A DNA stretch of 64,000 nucleotides from an uncultured Planctomycetota bacterium (GTDB lineage: Bacteria; Planctomycetota; UBA1135; GCA-002686595): the NCBI GenBank assembly GCA_903928115.1, contig CAIYPP010000054.1, forward strand, positions 1 to 64,000, read 5' to 3'. The position numbers were made by a program, and so were the translations under genes. The notes beneath the pieces are model-generated. The model did no database searches. It had not been told where the DNA came from and saw nothing but the letters and a program-made list of their open reading frames with translations. Of the stretch, positions 1 through 10,400 are shown piece after piece; within the stretch, counting starts at the first letter, position 1, and every line of letters begins with the position of its first letter.

Positions 1-1867
1 GCCAGCGCGGGCGGTTGAACTCCGCGGCCTTCTTGAAGGCCTCGTCGCGCGTGAGCACGCCCTCGCGGATCATGTTCGAAAGCATGACCTCGTCTTCCGA
101 GAAGCCCGCCATCGTCATGTAGATGTAGTTGTAGAACGGCGCGGTGCCGTCGCCGATGCGCCAGGTCGTGGTCGTGTCGGTGGCGACCTCCCAGTCGTAC
201 TCGCCGCGGATCGTGTCGACGATCGTGCGCTCGTCCCACTTCAAGTAGTGGTAGAGGTACAGGAAGTCGTCCTTGACGACGAAGGTCTGGTAGTACGCGT
301 CGAGCGTGTCCTTGAGCGACTCGTTCCAGTAGCCGGGGTTCTTCAGGTAGTTCTTGAAGTAGTACCAGAGCAAGCGGTACTCGTCCCACTGGTGCAGGCC
401 CGTGAGCGTCATGCCGTGATCCTTCTCACGGATGCCGCAGAGGCCCGTCTTGTAGGGCGTGTCCTCGATCATGTTGCCCGTGCAGAAGATGACGAGCTTG
501 ATGCCCGTCTCTTTGCGCAGGTCGCGCGCGTACTTGTAGAACTGCTTGTCGCCCGCCGTGAACAGCGTGACCATGCCGAGCTCGGGCTTCTTGAGCCACG
601 CCTCGACGTTCTTGCGCACGTAGCGACGCTTCGTCGGGATGTCGGCCGAGCGCAGGATGTGCTCGACACCGAGCTTGCCGCACAGCCGCGCCTGATTGCG
701 GCGCGCGAGGTCGGTGACGAGGCCCCAGTCGTACGTGAACGCCACCGGGTTCATCCCGAGGTTCTTCTTCACGTAGTGCAGGCCGTAGGCGCTGTCGCGG
801 CCGCCCGAGAAGGCGACGATCACGTCGGGGCTGCCGTCCTTCGAGCGGTAGGGCGCGACGGCTTCGAGCAGGGCCTGCTCGCCCTTGACCTCGATCTTGC
901 GCCAGTTGCGGCAGTAGCGGCACACGCCCTCCGCGTCGAAGTCCATGAAGGGATACGTCGCCGGCAGGATGCACTTCTTGCAGCGCCGCAGGTCCTTGCC
1001 CGTCTTCGTGTGGTCGTGGATCGCGATCTTCGAGTGCACTTCGGCGCTCGTCGCGCGCGGCGCGTCGCTCACGGGCTTGCCGAGGCTGTTGAAGGACTCG
1101 ACGCCGAGGTCTTGGAGCCCGACGAGCATGCCCGTGCCCGCGTGCAGCTGCTCGATCTCGCACTTGCCGACGTGCTCTTCCACGCCGTGCGACTCCAACA
1201 GTCGCTGCAAGATGAAGCGCTCCGAAGCGAAGGCGAGGAACGAACGCCGCTCGTTCACGGCGAAGAAGAGTGAGCCCGTGTTCGTCGCGAGCAGGAGGTT
1301 CGACACGTCGTCGAGGAAGCACGCGACGCTCGCCGCGCCCTCGATCTCCGCAAACGTCTTGCGCGTCGCCCAAGCGATGTCCTGCGACGACTCGAAGTGC
1401 TTGCGAAGGATGCGCACTAGCACCTCGGTGTCGACCTCGGACTTCCGTTCCAAGTCGCTGTGGCGCTGCCAGAGCTTCGCTTCGTTGACGATGATGCCGT
1501 TGTGGATCATCACCGATCCGCGGGCGATCACCGGCTGGTTGTTGTCGCCCTCGGTCTGCGCGCCGTTGGTCACGAGCCGAGAGTGGCCGGTGAACGCGAG
1601 GGTCGCGGGGCGCCCTTCGCGCACCGCCGTACTCCAGCTCGCGAGCGCCTTGTCCATCACCTCGCCGTACTTCGGGTTGGCGAGGAACTGCTCGACCGAG
1701 CCCGCCTGCTTGAGCACTTGGATCGACTCGCCGTCGTGCACCGCGAGACCTGCGGCTTCGCGACCGCGCGCCTCGGAGCAGCGGAAGAGGGTCTCGACGA
1801 CCGAGCCCGCAAACGACGCGTCGAACGACGCGTCACGTCCGTAGACGACTCCGAAGATGCCGCACAT
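1..1867 (-). CDS. Fused class II glutamine amidotransferase / N-acetyl-sugar amidotransferase (3' end cut by window edge)
   Basis: Reading leftward from an ATG at 1867, an open frame of 622 codons runs off the window. It begins MCGIFG, so Cys2 would be the glutaminase nucleophile of an N-terminal-nucleophile GATase-II domain (about residues 2-245). After a linker comes a CxxC pair (Cys296/299) followed by ILPATYPF, a second pair (Cys316/319), and the ATP-pyrophosphatase loop SGGRDS (354-359). This order is that of PseA/WbpG-type N-acetyl sugar amidotransferases, which amidate nucleotide-activated or surface sugars. Known WbpG-type enzymes take ammonia from separate HisH/HisF-like partners, so a built-in glutaminase would make this one self-sufficient (inference). 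The C-terminus is not visible. Asparagine synthetase B is an alternative, but the two CxxC pairs argue against it. No Shine-Dalgarno is obvious. Confidence 0.8.
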   Translation of the reverse strand, partial: MCGIFGVVYGRDASFDASFAGSVVETLFRCSEARGREAAGLAVHDGESIQVLKQAGSVEQFLANPKYGEVMDKALASWSTAVREGRPATLAFTGHSRLVTNGAQTEGDNNQPVIARGSVMIHNGIIVNEAKLWQRHSDLERKSEVDTEVLVRILRKHFESSQDIAWATRKTFAEIEGAASVACFLDDVSNLLLATNTGSLFFAVNERRSFLAFASERFILQRLLESHGVEEHVGKCEIEQLHAGTGMLVGLQDLGVESFNSLGKPVSDAPRATSAEVHSKIAIHDHTKTGKDLRRCKKCILPATYPFMDFDAEGVCRYCRNWRKIEVKGEQALLEAVAPYRSKDGSPDVIVAFSGGRDSAYGLHYVKKNLGMNPVAFTYDWGLVTDLARRNQARLCGKLGVEHILRSADIPTKRRYVRKNVEAWLKKPELGMVTLFTAGDKQFYKYARDLRKETGIKLVIFCTGNMIEDTPYKTGLCGIREKDHGMTLTGLHQWDEYRLLWYYFKNYLKNPGYWNESLKDTLDAYYQTFVVKDDFLYLYHYLKWDERTIVDTIRGEYDWEVATDTTTTWRIGDGTAPFYNYIYMTMAGFSEDEVMLSNMIREGVLTRDEAFKKAAEFNRPRW

Positions 1868-2171
1868 GGGTTGGGGTTGGGGCTCGCTGGCTAGCTTGAG
1901 GGACGGCCGCGGCTAGGGCGGGGACCCCGGCGGCCGCGGGGAGTATCGGCCCCAGACTCCGCAGGACTCCATCCGAGCCGCGCGGGAGCCACGGACAGCT
2001 CCCAGTCGTCACCTAGCGCGGGAGAGTCTAGCGTCGGCGCAGCCTCCCCCCCTCGGAAGCCCTTTCCAGGTGGACGGGCTGGCGTGGAGCCATGCGGCAC
2101 TCCCAGCAGATCCGCGCGTCCCGCAGATGCGGCCCGTGCTCGCCGATCCGGCGGTCCGCTAAGCTCCCCGC
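1868..2171. other. Intergenic region between divergent genes
   Basis: This stretch of 304 bases separates the divergent amidotransferase and arylsulfotransferase-like genes and should hold both promoters. The palindromic 9-mer CGGCCGCGG occurs twice (1904-1912 and 1931-1939). No convincing -35/-10 pair, RNA gene or protein-like frame was recognised; the short frames here are low-complexity Arg/Pro/Ser. Confidence 0.5.
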
Positions 2172-3731
2172 ATGTTCGCCCTCGCCTTCCTCGCGCTGTC
2201 GTTGCCGTGCGTCCCGCAGGTGATCCAAGTCGACGGATCCGCTCCGCCCGAAACTGGGCTGATCACGCAGGACCGCCTCATGGCGCCCGGCTACGTGCTC
2301 TTCGCACCGCTGCGCTCCGGCACGATCTACCTGATCGACGAGAGCGGGAAGCCGGTGCACGAGTGGAAGCACGGGCTGCCTCCGATCACGGTGTACCTGA
2401 AGGACAACGGCAACGTCCTGCTCGCCTCGCGCATCGACGAGAACCCGACGTTCTTCGGCGGCGGCCTCGGCGGTCGCATCACCGAGTACGACTGGGACGG
2501 CAACCTCGTCTGGGAGTACGTGCTCTCCGACGACAAGCGCTCGCTGCACCATGACCTCGAGATCCTGCCCAACGGCAACCTGCTCGTGATCGCGTGGGAG
2601 CACCTGAGCGCGGCGGAGGCGATCGCGCTCGGACGCGACCCGCGCTTCGTCGAGGACAAGGGCTGGTGGCCGGACGTGATCCTCGAGCTCAAGCCCGAGG
2701 AGAAGACCGGAGCCTCGGTCCAGTGGGAGTGGCGCGCCCGCGACCACCTCGTGCAAGACTTCGCGCCGACGAAGGCGAACTACGGCACGGTCGCGGATCG
2801 CCCGGAGCGCATCGACATCAACGGCGACCACCGCGACCAGCCGCCGCTGACCGACGCCGAGCGCAAGCAGCTCGCGGAAGAGGCGCGGAAGCTGCGCGAG
2901 CTCGGCTATGCGGGAGGAGACGAGGAGAAGCACGCCGAGAGCGGCGACGCACCGCGCGAGCGCCGCGGCGACTTCCTCCACGCGAACTCGATCCACTACC
3001 TGCCGGAGCACGACCTGATCGCGCTCTCGACTCCCCACTTCCACGAGCTGTGGATCCTCGACCACTCGACCACGACGGCGGAGGCGCGCGGCTCGAAGGG
3101 CGGACGCTGGGGCAAGGGCGGGGATCTGCTCTACCGCTGGGGCAACCCGCGCACCTACGGCTGTGGCAGCGCCGCGAACCAGCAGCTCTTCTTTCAGCAC
3201 CAGCCCGACTGGATCCCGGCGGGCTTTCCCGGCGGCGGCAACATCCTCGTCTTCAACAACGGCACGCGCCGCGGCGAGGTCGAGTACAGCTCCGTCGACG
3301 AGCTCGTGCTGCCCTTCGATCCGAAGAAGGGCTTCCGTCGCGAGCCGGGCAAGGCCTTCGAGCCCGCGGCGCCGACGTGGAGCTACAGCGCGCCGGAGAA
3401 GACCGACTTTTTCTCCTTCTTCATCTCGGGCGCCCAGCGCCTCAAGAACGGCAACACCTTCATCTGCTCCGGCAAGCAGGGACGCTTCTTCGAGGTCACG
3501 AAGGAAGGCCAGATCGTGTGGGAATACAAGAACCCCTACGGCGGCGAGTTGCCCGTGACCGCGGGCAACGCCGCGCCGCCGCCCAAGGGACCGAGCCCCG
3601 TCGAACTGACGAGCTGCTTCCGCGCGACTAAGTTGCCGCCCGACCACAAGGGGCTTGCCCGCCTGCGCGGCGCAGCGAACGGCGAGCCGCAGGAGCGCGG
3701 CGAGGACGCGGGCAAGTCCACGGGCAAGTAG
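2172..3731 (+). CDS. Secreted arylsulfotransferase (ASST)-like protein
   Basis: This 519-residue protein has a short hydrophobic N-terminus (FALAFLALSLPC) suggesting export. The body shows the repeating pattern of ASST-type six-bladed propellers: HHDLEILPNGN with His126/His127, then DFLHANSIHYLPEHD, then HQPDW followed by GGGNILVFNNG. Family members transfer sulfate between phenolic compounds through catalytic histidines, but in Planctomycetota the substrates of such proteins are unknown. A charged insert near residues 230-270 contains LRELGYAGG (LGY at 244-246), a motif reminiscent of sulfatase C-termini and seen again in two other proteins of this window. The start is the first ATG and has no clear Shine-Dalgarno. 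The 2OG oxygenase gene follows after 10 bases, probably in the same operon. Confidence 0.75.
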   Translation: MFALAFLALSLPCVPQVIQVDGSAPPETGLITQDRLMAPGYVLFAPLRSGTIYLIDESGKPVHEWKHGLPPITVYLKDNGNVLLASRIDENPTFFGGGLGGRITEYDWDGNLVWEYVLSDDKRSLHHDLEILPNGNLLVIAWEHLSAAEAIALGRDPRFVEDKGWWPDVILELKPEEKTGASVQWEWRARDHLVQDFAPTKANYGTVADRPERIDINGDHRDQPPLTDAERKQLAEEARKLRELGYAGGDEEKHAESGDAPRERRGDFLHANSIHYLPEHDLIALSTPHFHELWILDHSTTTAEARGSKGGRWGKGGDLLYRWGNPRTYGCGSAANQQLFFQHQPDWIPAGFPGGGNILVFNNGTRRGEVEYSSVDELVLPFDPKKGFRREPGKAFEPAAPTWSYSAPEKTDFFSFFISGAQRLKNGNTFICSGKQGRFFEVTKEGQIVWEYKNPYGGELPVTAGNAAPPPKGPSPVELTSCFRATKLPPDHKGLARLRGAANGEPQERGEDAGKSTGK

Positions 3732-3741
3732 GACGACGGTC

Positions 3742-4431
3742 GTGAGCTTCCCGCCGCTCGGGCCCTCGGACTTCACGGCCGATCTTTGGAGCGCGCTGCA
3801 ACCGAGCACGAGCGAGCGCGGCCGCGGACTGCGCGCGCTGTGCGGCGGTGCGTACGCACTGCCGCTGCTCGTTCCGAGCGCCTGCGAGCGCTGGCTCACG
3901 GAGATTGCGCAGGCCCGCTCGCGCGCCCCTCACTCGGAGCCCCCCAACTCGATGCACGACCACGGCGTCGACCTCGTGCCGCTGGGCTTCGGGCCACGGC
4001 TGGACGCGCTGCTCTTGCGCTTGCAGCCCCTCCTCGCGCGACTCTACCCCCACTTCGACGGAGCGCACCTCGATGCCCATCACAGCTACCTCGTCGAATA
4101 CGGTCGCGACCTCGACGAGTCGCTCGCATGGCACGCCGATGACAGCGAAGTGACGCTCAACCTCTGCCTCGGCGAGGAGTTCAGCGGCGCCGAACTCACC
4201 TTCCTCGGCCTGCGCTGCCGCGAGCACATGCAGACGCGCCCGAAGCCGGAAGAAGTTCTGAGCATCGAGCATGAACCCGGGACCCTGATCCTCCACGCGG
4301 GACTCCACCGACATCGCGTCGAGCCCATCGTCTCCGGCACGCGCCGAAACTTGATCGTCTGGGCTCGCTCCACGCGCCTGCGCCGTGGCACGCCGCCGCC
4401 GGCAGCGAGCTATTGCCCGCTGCACGCCTGA
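3742..4431 (+). CDS. 2OG-Fe(II) oxygenase family protein
   Basis: A GTG start at 3742, ten bases after the preceding stop, gives 229 residues; an in-frame start further upstream would run into the preceding gene. The iron-binding facial triad is visible as His131-x-Asp133 in WHADDS and the distal His191 in RHRVEPI, with 2-oxoglutarate-binding Arg201 in GTRRNL. The layout (YLVEYG, then WHADDSEVTLNLCLG, then GAELTFLG) resembles prolyl-4-hydroxylase-like cytosolic oxygenases of the OGFOD2 type. The substrate cannot be deduced. It probably shares a transcript with the arylsulfotransferase-like gene and ends 16 bases before the convergent macroglobulin-like gene. Confidence 0.82.
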   Translation: MSFPPLGPSDFTADLWSALQPSTSERGRGLRALCGGAYALPLLVPSACERWLTEIAQARSRAPHSEPPNSMHDHGVDLVPLGFGPRLDALLLRLQPLLARLYPHFDGAHLDAHHSYLVEYGRDLDESLAWHADDSEVTLNLCLGEEFSGAELTFLGLRCREHMQTRPKPEEVLSIEHEPGTLILHAGLHRHRVEPIVSGTRRNLIVWARSTRLRRGTPPPAASYCPLHA

Positions 4432-4447
4432 GGTCCAACCGAACGTC

Positions 4448-7400
4448 TCAGCGCGCAGGCGGTGCGACTTCCGCGATGTGCGCGCCCGAGCTCTCGCTCG
4501 AGACAAGCACCGCGTAGCGAGTCGCATCGTTCGCGCCATCGCCGGACATCGACGCGTAGTCGAAGCGTCCGCGCAGGTCGGTGTAGCCATCCTTGTGGAA
4601 GCGCACCTGACCGTTCTGGAGCTTCGCGTAGACCTTCACGTACACCTTGGAGAGCGCGCGACCGCTCGCCGAGTCCGTCACGGAAACTTGACCCGAGCGC
4701 TCGAGGAACTGTGCGCGCAGCGTGCCCTGCAGGCACGGCTTGCGGCGCACGAGCGAGCCCGCGCGAACCTCGACGAGCAGGTTCATGCCGCGCAGCTCCT
4801 CGGGCACCTCGATCGACGTCGAGCGTGCCTCCGCACGCAACGCGACGACGTCCCTGCGACGCGGGCGAATGAACGCGAACTCGCGAGAGTCCTGCCCCAC
4901 GAACGGGTTCGTCGAGAACAGGAACTCGATGTCCATCGGGAAGTAGCTCACCTCGCACGACTCGAGGTTCGCGTGCTCGAGCGACAGACGCGGGCCTTCG
5001 ACCGAGAGCTCGAGGGCAGGTTCCGCAGCCGCGAGCGCCGCTTGACGGGTGTCGCGCTCGCTCGACTCGCCAGAGCGCTGTCCCTTGCCCGCGGCTTCGT
5101 CGAGCTGAGCAAGCACCTCGCCGAAGCGCAGGCGCCAACGTTCCACACCAGAGTCGCGATAGCGCTCCGCGATCGCGCGCGCCGACTCCGGATTCTCCGA
5201 GAAGAACGCAACGTACGCGCGGAGATAGTCGAGCTGCAGCGTCTCGATCACGGACGCGGCATCGACCTTGGCGAAGGACGCGAGTGCCTCTTCCGTGCGA
5301 TCTTGCAAGAAGAGGTGGTACGTGACCGCCATCCAGTCCTCCGCGGAGAGCTTCGGCTTCAGGCACAGGATCGACAGCAGCGCGCGCCACTGCGCCTCGA
5401 CCTCTCGATTGCGAACTTCCCGCGCGCGGCCGAATGGGTGGACGCGCGGATTGACGAGCGGATCGAACTCGATGTGCTCGTAGGCACGCTCCAACGTCGG
5501 ATCCAACTTCGCGAGCGGAGACTCCAGCCACTGCCCGACGCGCCACGCACCGAGCGCGCCACTCTCCAAGTACTCGCGCGTGCCCGCCTCGTCGCGGTGC
5601 AACAACGCATAGCTCCACAAGTCCGCGTCGTAGCGCAGTCGCTCGCGGAGAACGCCGAGCACCGCGTCGTAAGCCTTGCGGTCCTTCATACGCCACGCGA
5701 TTCGCGCCAAGTCCACGCGCTGCAAGTTGCTCCTACCGAGGTACGCGATCGTCTCGTCGAGCGTCCCGCGCTGCGAGAGATACGACCACGATGTCGTATC
5801 GACGGACTTCGGCTCCGCGAGTACTTCGAGTGTCGTCGCGTCCGCGTAGGCCACGAGCGCCTCGCCCTCGGAGACATGCACGGGGTAGTGCGCAAACTTG
5901 CCCGCACGAGGGAAATAGAACGTCGACTCGATCGCTTGCGTTGCATAGGGCGCGAGGATCAAGCGCTGCCCGCGCGTCGCGCGCGCGCCGCCGAGCGGCA
6001 CAGAGCCCGCGGGAACTTGGAGCAGGAGCTCGATCGGTCGCTGCGCCGATGTGGGATTCGTCACGACGACGCGAGTCCCGTAGGCGACGTTTACGAGGTA
6101 CTCGCCACGCACGAACTTGTCGACTCGCTGCGAGCCGCTGTCGTCGAAGCGATCGTCGTGCCGGAAGTAGTTCTGGCTCACGAGCAGCGGCGCGGCCTCC
6201 GTGGCTTTCTCGCTCGCCCGCAGCTCGCGTCGCACCGCGAGCAACGCCGTCGTCGACTTCAGCTCACGCTGATCGCCCTGCGTCTCGCGCTGCTGCTCGC
6301 CCGCCACGAACGGCAAGTCGAGCACCGCAAGTGCCAGCAGCATCTCCGTCACGCTGCGCGTCGCGAGCGTGAAGTGCGTCGAGAGGAAGGTCGTGCCCGC
6401 CGGCGTCTCCATGTAGTCGAGCCAGAAGCGGCTGGGCGACACGAGGTCGCTCGTTCGCGATCCCTGCGGAACCTTCCAATACTGGCTCTCCGCAAGCCGC
6501 TGCGTCTGCCCGACCGGAACGTACAGGCTCAACGCCAGCTTGCGTTCCTCGAGCCCCCCCGGACCGCCACCGCCGCCTCCGACGTAGCCGAGCCCTCGAA
6601 GCAGCTTGTCCTGCGCCGCGCCGTCGTTGGATTCCTCCGGCGCCTCCGCATCCTTCAGCGGCGCGTCATCGAAGTCCGCCTTGGCCTTTTCGGCCTCCGC
6701 GCGGAGCTCGGCGCCCTTCAGGCCACCGACCTCGCCCGCCGCGGCGGACTCCGGTGCGCGACTCGGCGCGGGTCCGGGAGAAGCCGGAGCCCCGGGCGCC
6801 ATGGGCTTGCCAGCCTGACCGAAGAAGAACGCATCGCCTCCCTCTGCGAGCGAATCTCCCGCAAGCACGGTGGAGAACGCCTGCTCTTCGGATTCGACAT
6901 CCACCGGCAGAAGCTCGACCGCATCGCGAACCAAGCGCACGCCGCTCTTGCTCCGTGCCGGCAACCTCTGGAGCAAGAGCGCGAGCTCGACCACGTTGAG
7001 CTGCGAGATGCGCTGCGGCGTCGCGAACTCCGCGAGGTCCTCGCCCAACAGCCAGCGATCGAAGAACTCCTTCTCGAGCTTGTTCGCGAGATAGGGCCGG
7101 ACGACCTCCGCGAAGAACTGCGGATCCTTGCGATACAGGAAGAAGTGCACTTCGTGGCAGGCATGCTCCGAGTACAACGCACGCTTTTCCTCAGCGCGGA
7201 GCGTCGGCCAACGCGTCAGGAAGCTGAAGCGCTCGAGCTCCGCATCGCCGGAGCTCGTCCGGAAAAAGCGGAACACGCTCTCGAGCGTGTCGTAGAGCTG
7301 CACAGCGTCGGTCGAGGCCGCGTCGAAGCGCAGCGCCTCGCCCGCGCGCACGACGTCGATCGTGCGCCGCTCCGCGAAGTGGCGCTGGGTGTCGAGCGCT

Positions 7401-10400
7401 TGCGCCAGCCGCTGATCTCGAACGGTGAGCGCAACGGAAGCCGTCGCAAGCGAGCGCTGCGCTTGCTCTTCGCCCTGCAGCGCGATCGCGTGAAGCCACT
7501 GCCCGTCTCCGAGCTGTGCGCGAGGAACGCGCACGACACCGCTGCGATCCACGGTCAGGTTCAGGGCCTTGCCGCGCAAGCCCGCGAGGAAGTCCAAACT
7601 TGCGAACTCGCTCGCTTCGCTCCCCCATGCGCCCCGACCACCGGCCGCAACACCTCCGCGCGCCTTCGAGTCCCGTCGACCCCCGGCGCGACCTCCGAAC
7701 GAGCTGCCGGAGCCCCCGCCGGTCGCGAGAACGGTGTCGCTCTCCTCGAGGCTCCACGGATTCAAGAGCAGGCTCGGCCGCGCGAGCATGTTGCCGGGGA
7801 ACTTCTTCGCGAAGCGGCGCTCCAAGATGTAGCGATACTCATCCGAGAGCTCGCGCCCCGCGCGCAGATCACTCTGGAGCGTGCCGAGCTCGACATCCTG
7901 CAGCTCTCCCGTGGCGGGACGCCAAAAACCGTAGCGCCCCAACGACGGCATGTAGCGCGTCGCGAACACGTGCACACGCGCGGCCTCGCTCGCGCCGGAG
8001 AGCGTCACGACGACATCCGAGCCATCGAGCGCAAGGCTCTGGATCGCGAGCGGCATCTTGGGGCTGAGCTCGATCACCCGCGTCCTCGCTGCGACCCATC
8101 CTTGGCTCGCGAGCCCTTCCGCGACCACCACGGCGATGCGGGTGCGCAGCTCCTTCAGCTCCAGCTGATAGGTTCCCGCAGAGAGTCCGCGGAGCTCGAG
8201 ATACTCGCCCGCCAGCGCGAGCTTCGCCGACTCGTCGCGCACAAAGGCGCCCTCGATGTTCGTGAGATACAGCGTCGCAACTTCGCGACGGACGCGAGTT
8301 GCCGCACTGCCGTGCAGCACGCGCAGCGTCTCACCCGCGAGACCGTGCAACCGCATCGGCTGCGAAGGCTCCGGCTGCGTCAACGTCCACCCGCGCACGC
8401 CGTCGAAGCCGCTGCAGCTCAGCCACTCGACGCCCGGGAGCTCACCCAAGCGTGCGCGACCCGCGGCGTCGGCCCGCAACTCAATCGAAAAGGCATCGTC
8501 GTAGTCGCGATGGCGCAGCTCGACCGAGAGCACGCTCCCAGCGAGCGCCTCGCCACTGCGGCCCAGCACTTCCAGGAACCACCCTTCGCTGTCCCGTCCC
8601 AAGAAGGGACTGCCGATGTGCTGCGTCCGCAGGATCTCCGAGAACTTGCCGCTGAAGAGCGTCTCGCTCAGGCGCAGCTTCTCTCCGTTCGAGAGCTGCT
8701 TCACCTCTCCCGACAGGATCACCTCCATCGTCTGGAGGCGCTGCGGCACCGTGATCTCATGGACGAGTTCGCGGTCGTCGCGGAGCTCCAGCCCGCGCAC
8801 GTCGACACTGACCGGAGTCCCATCCGCGTCCGTGGTACGCACCGTCAGTACAGGCTCTTCGAGCACCTCGAGCTTGACCGGCTCGCCTTGAAGCAAGAGC
8901 CACGGGCGAAGGACCAGCTTCGCGCGCTCGCCAGAGCGCAGCTCTTCGCGCTCCACCAGCGCCGTCCCGCGCAGAGAATAGGCTTCCTTGCGATGCCGGA
9001 AGCTCGCGAGCGCCGCGCGCGTGCCGCTCTCGAGCACGACGTTCTTCGTCGCCTCCGACGATGTGAACGGCACTCGCACGCGGCCTTGCGCGTCGGCCGC
9101 GTAACGCCGCCCATCGACATGCACGGCCGCCTTCTCCTGAACGACGCCGCGCTCGTCGAGCACGACCAGCTCGTGCCCCGCGGCCCCACTGCGCTCGACG
9201 AGCTTGAGCGTCCCCTTGCGAACCACCGCACGGCTCGCCGTGCCGTTTCCGATGAACTCGACGACGTATGTGCCAGCGCTGCGGAGCGCCGGGAACTCGA
9301 ACGTGCGCCGCACGCGTCGCAGCGACGGCTCGCCGTACTCGAACGTGCGCTCCTCGTTGGCGACGAGGCCATCGAGGTCGATCCCAGCGTCGACCTCCTT
9401 GCCCTGCGAGGTGTACCAGTTGAGCGCGTGAACCTCGAACACCTTCACGAGCAGAGTCGGGACGTTCTTCACGTCGACTTCGAGCGTCACGGGCTCGTCC
9501 GCGCCGTAGTACTCGCGCTGCGTGGGAGCAAAGCGTAGCTCGACACGCTGCTTCAGCCGCTCGTAGTACTCGGCATCGTCCAGCAGCGAGTACCAACGCT
9601 CCATGTCGCCCTTGCCGGCGAGGATCTTGGTCTCCGCGAACACGCGCGCGAGGTAGCGCGGCTCGACGAGCTCCTCGAACGCGCGTGCATCTTCCGCGTC
9701 GACGAGAAACGCCTCCAGATAGGCGCGCACGAGCGCCTCGTCCTCGCGCACGCTCGGCAAGCCCGTCGCGAAGCTCGCGCCGAACACGACCTGCTCGCGC
9801 AGGCGCGTCGCGTCTTCGAGCCGACGCGGCGGGACCGTCGGGCTCGGCCGCGGGAGCCGCAGGTAGCGCTCGAAGCGCGCGCGGTCCGGCGCGTCGGTCG
9901 AAAGATCGAGCACCAGCCGGTGGTACAGCACGTGGGCCTTGAGTGAGTTGAACGCACCCGACAGCCGCCCGACGAACGTCTCCAGCCGATCCAAGTGGGC
10001 GCGCTGCACGTCGCGGTCGCGCTCGACGTCCTCCAGTCCACCCGGCGCGAGCTTGGAGAGCCACGCCGCGACGAACCGCTCGTCGCCGAGGAGCTTCGGA
10101 TCGAGCCGCGCGCACTCCTCCAGTTGCGCCAGCGTGAGCACGCCGTGCAGCGCAATCGAGCCGAAGCCGCCGCTCGTGCGCAGCGCGAGGTGCCGCACGA
10201 CGAGCTCGCTCGCGCGCGCAAAGTCCGCGTGCCGCAGCTGCGGCATCACACTGGCGAGAAGCTCGTCGCTGAGTTCCTCCTGCGCCAGCGCATCGAGCGC
10301 GGCCCACTTGAGCCCCTCCGCCGTGCCCGGATGGAGCTCCAGCGCGCGCCGCCGCCACGCCGCCGCGCTCACCGCCTGCGGATCGAGCACCGTCGGGACG

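Noticed and set aside
4385-9538. A 1717-codon open frame on the plus strand
   Set aside because: It lies antisense to the macroglobulin-like gene, is Arg/Leu/Ala-rich without domains, and is explained by the strong GC bias at third codon positions.
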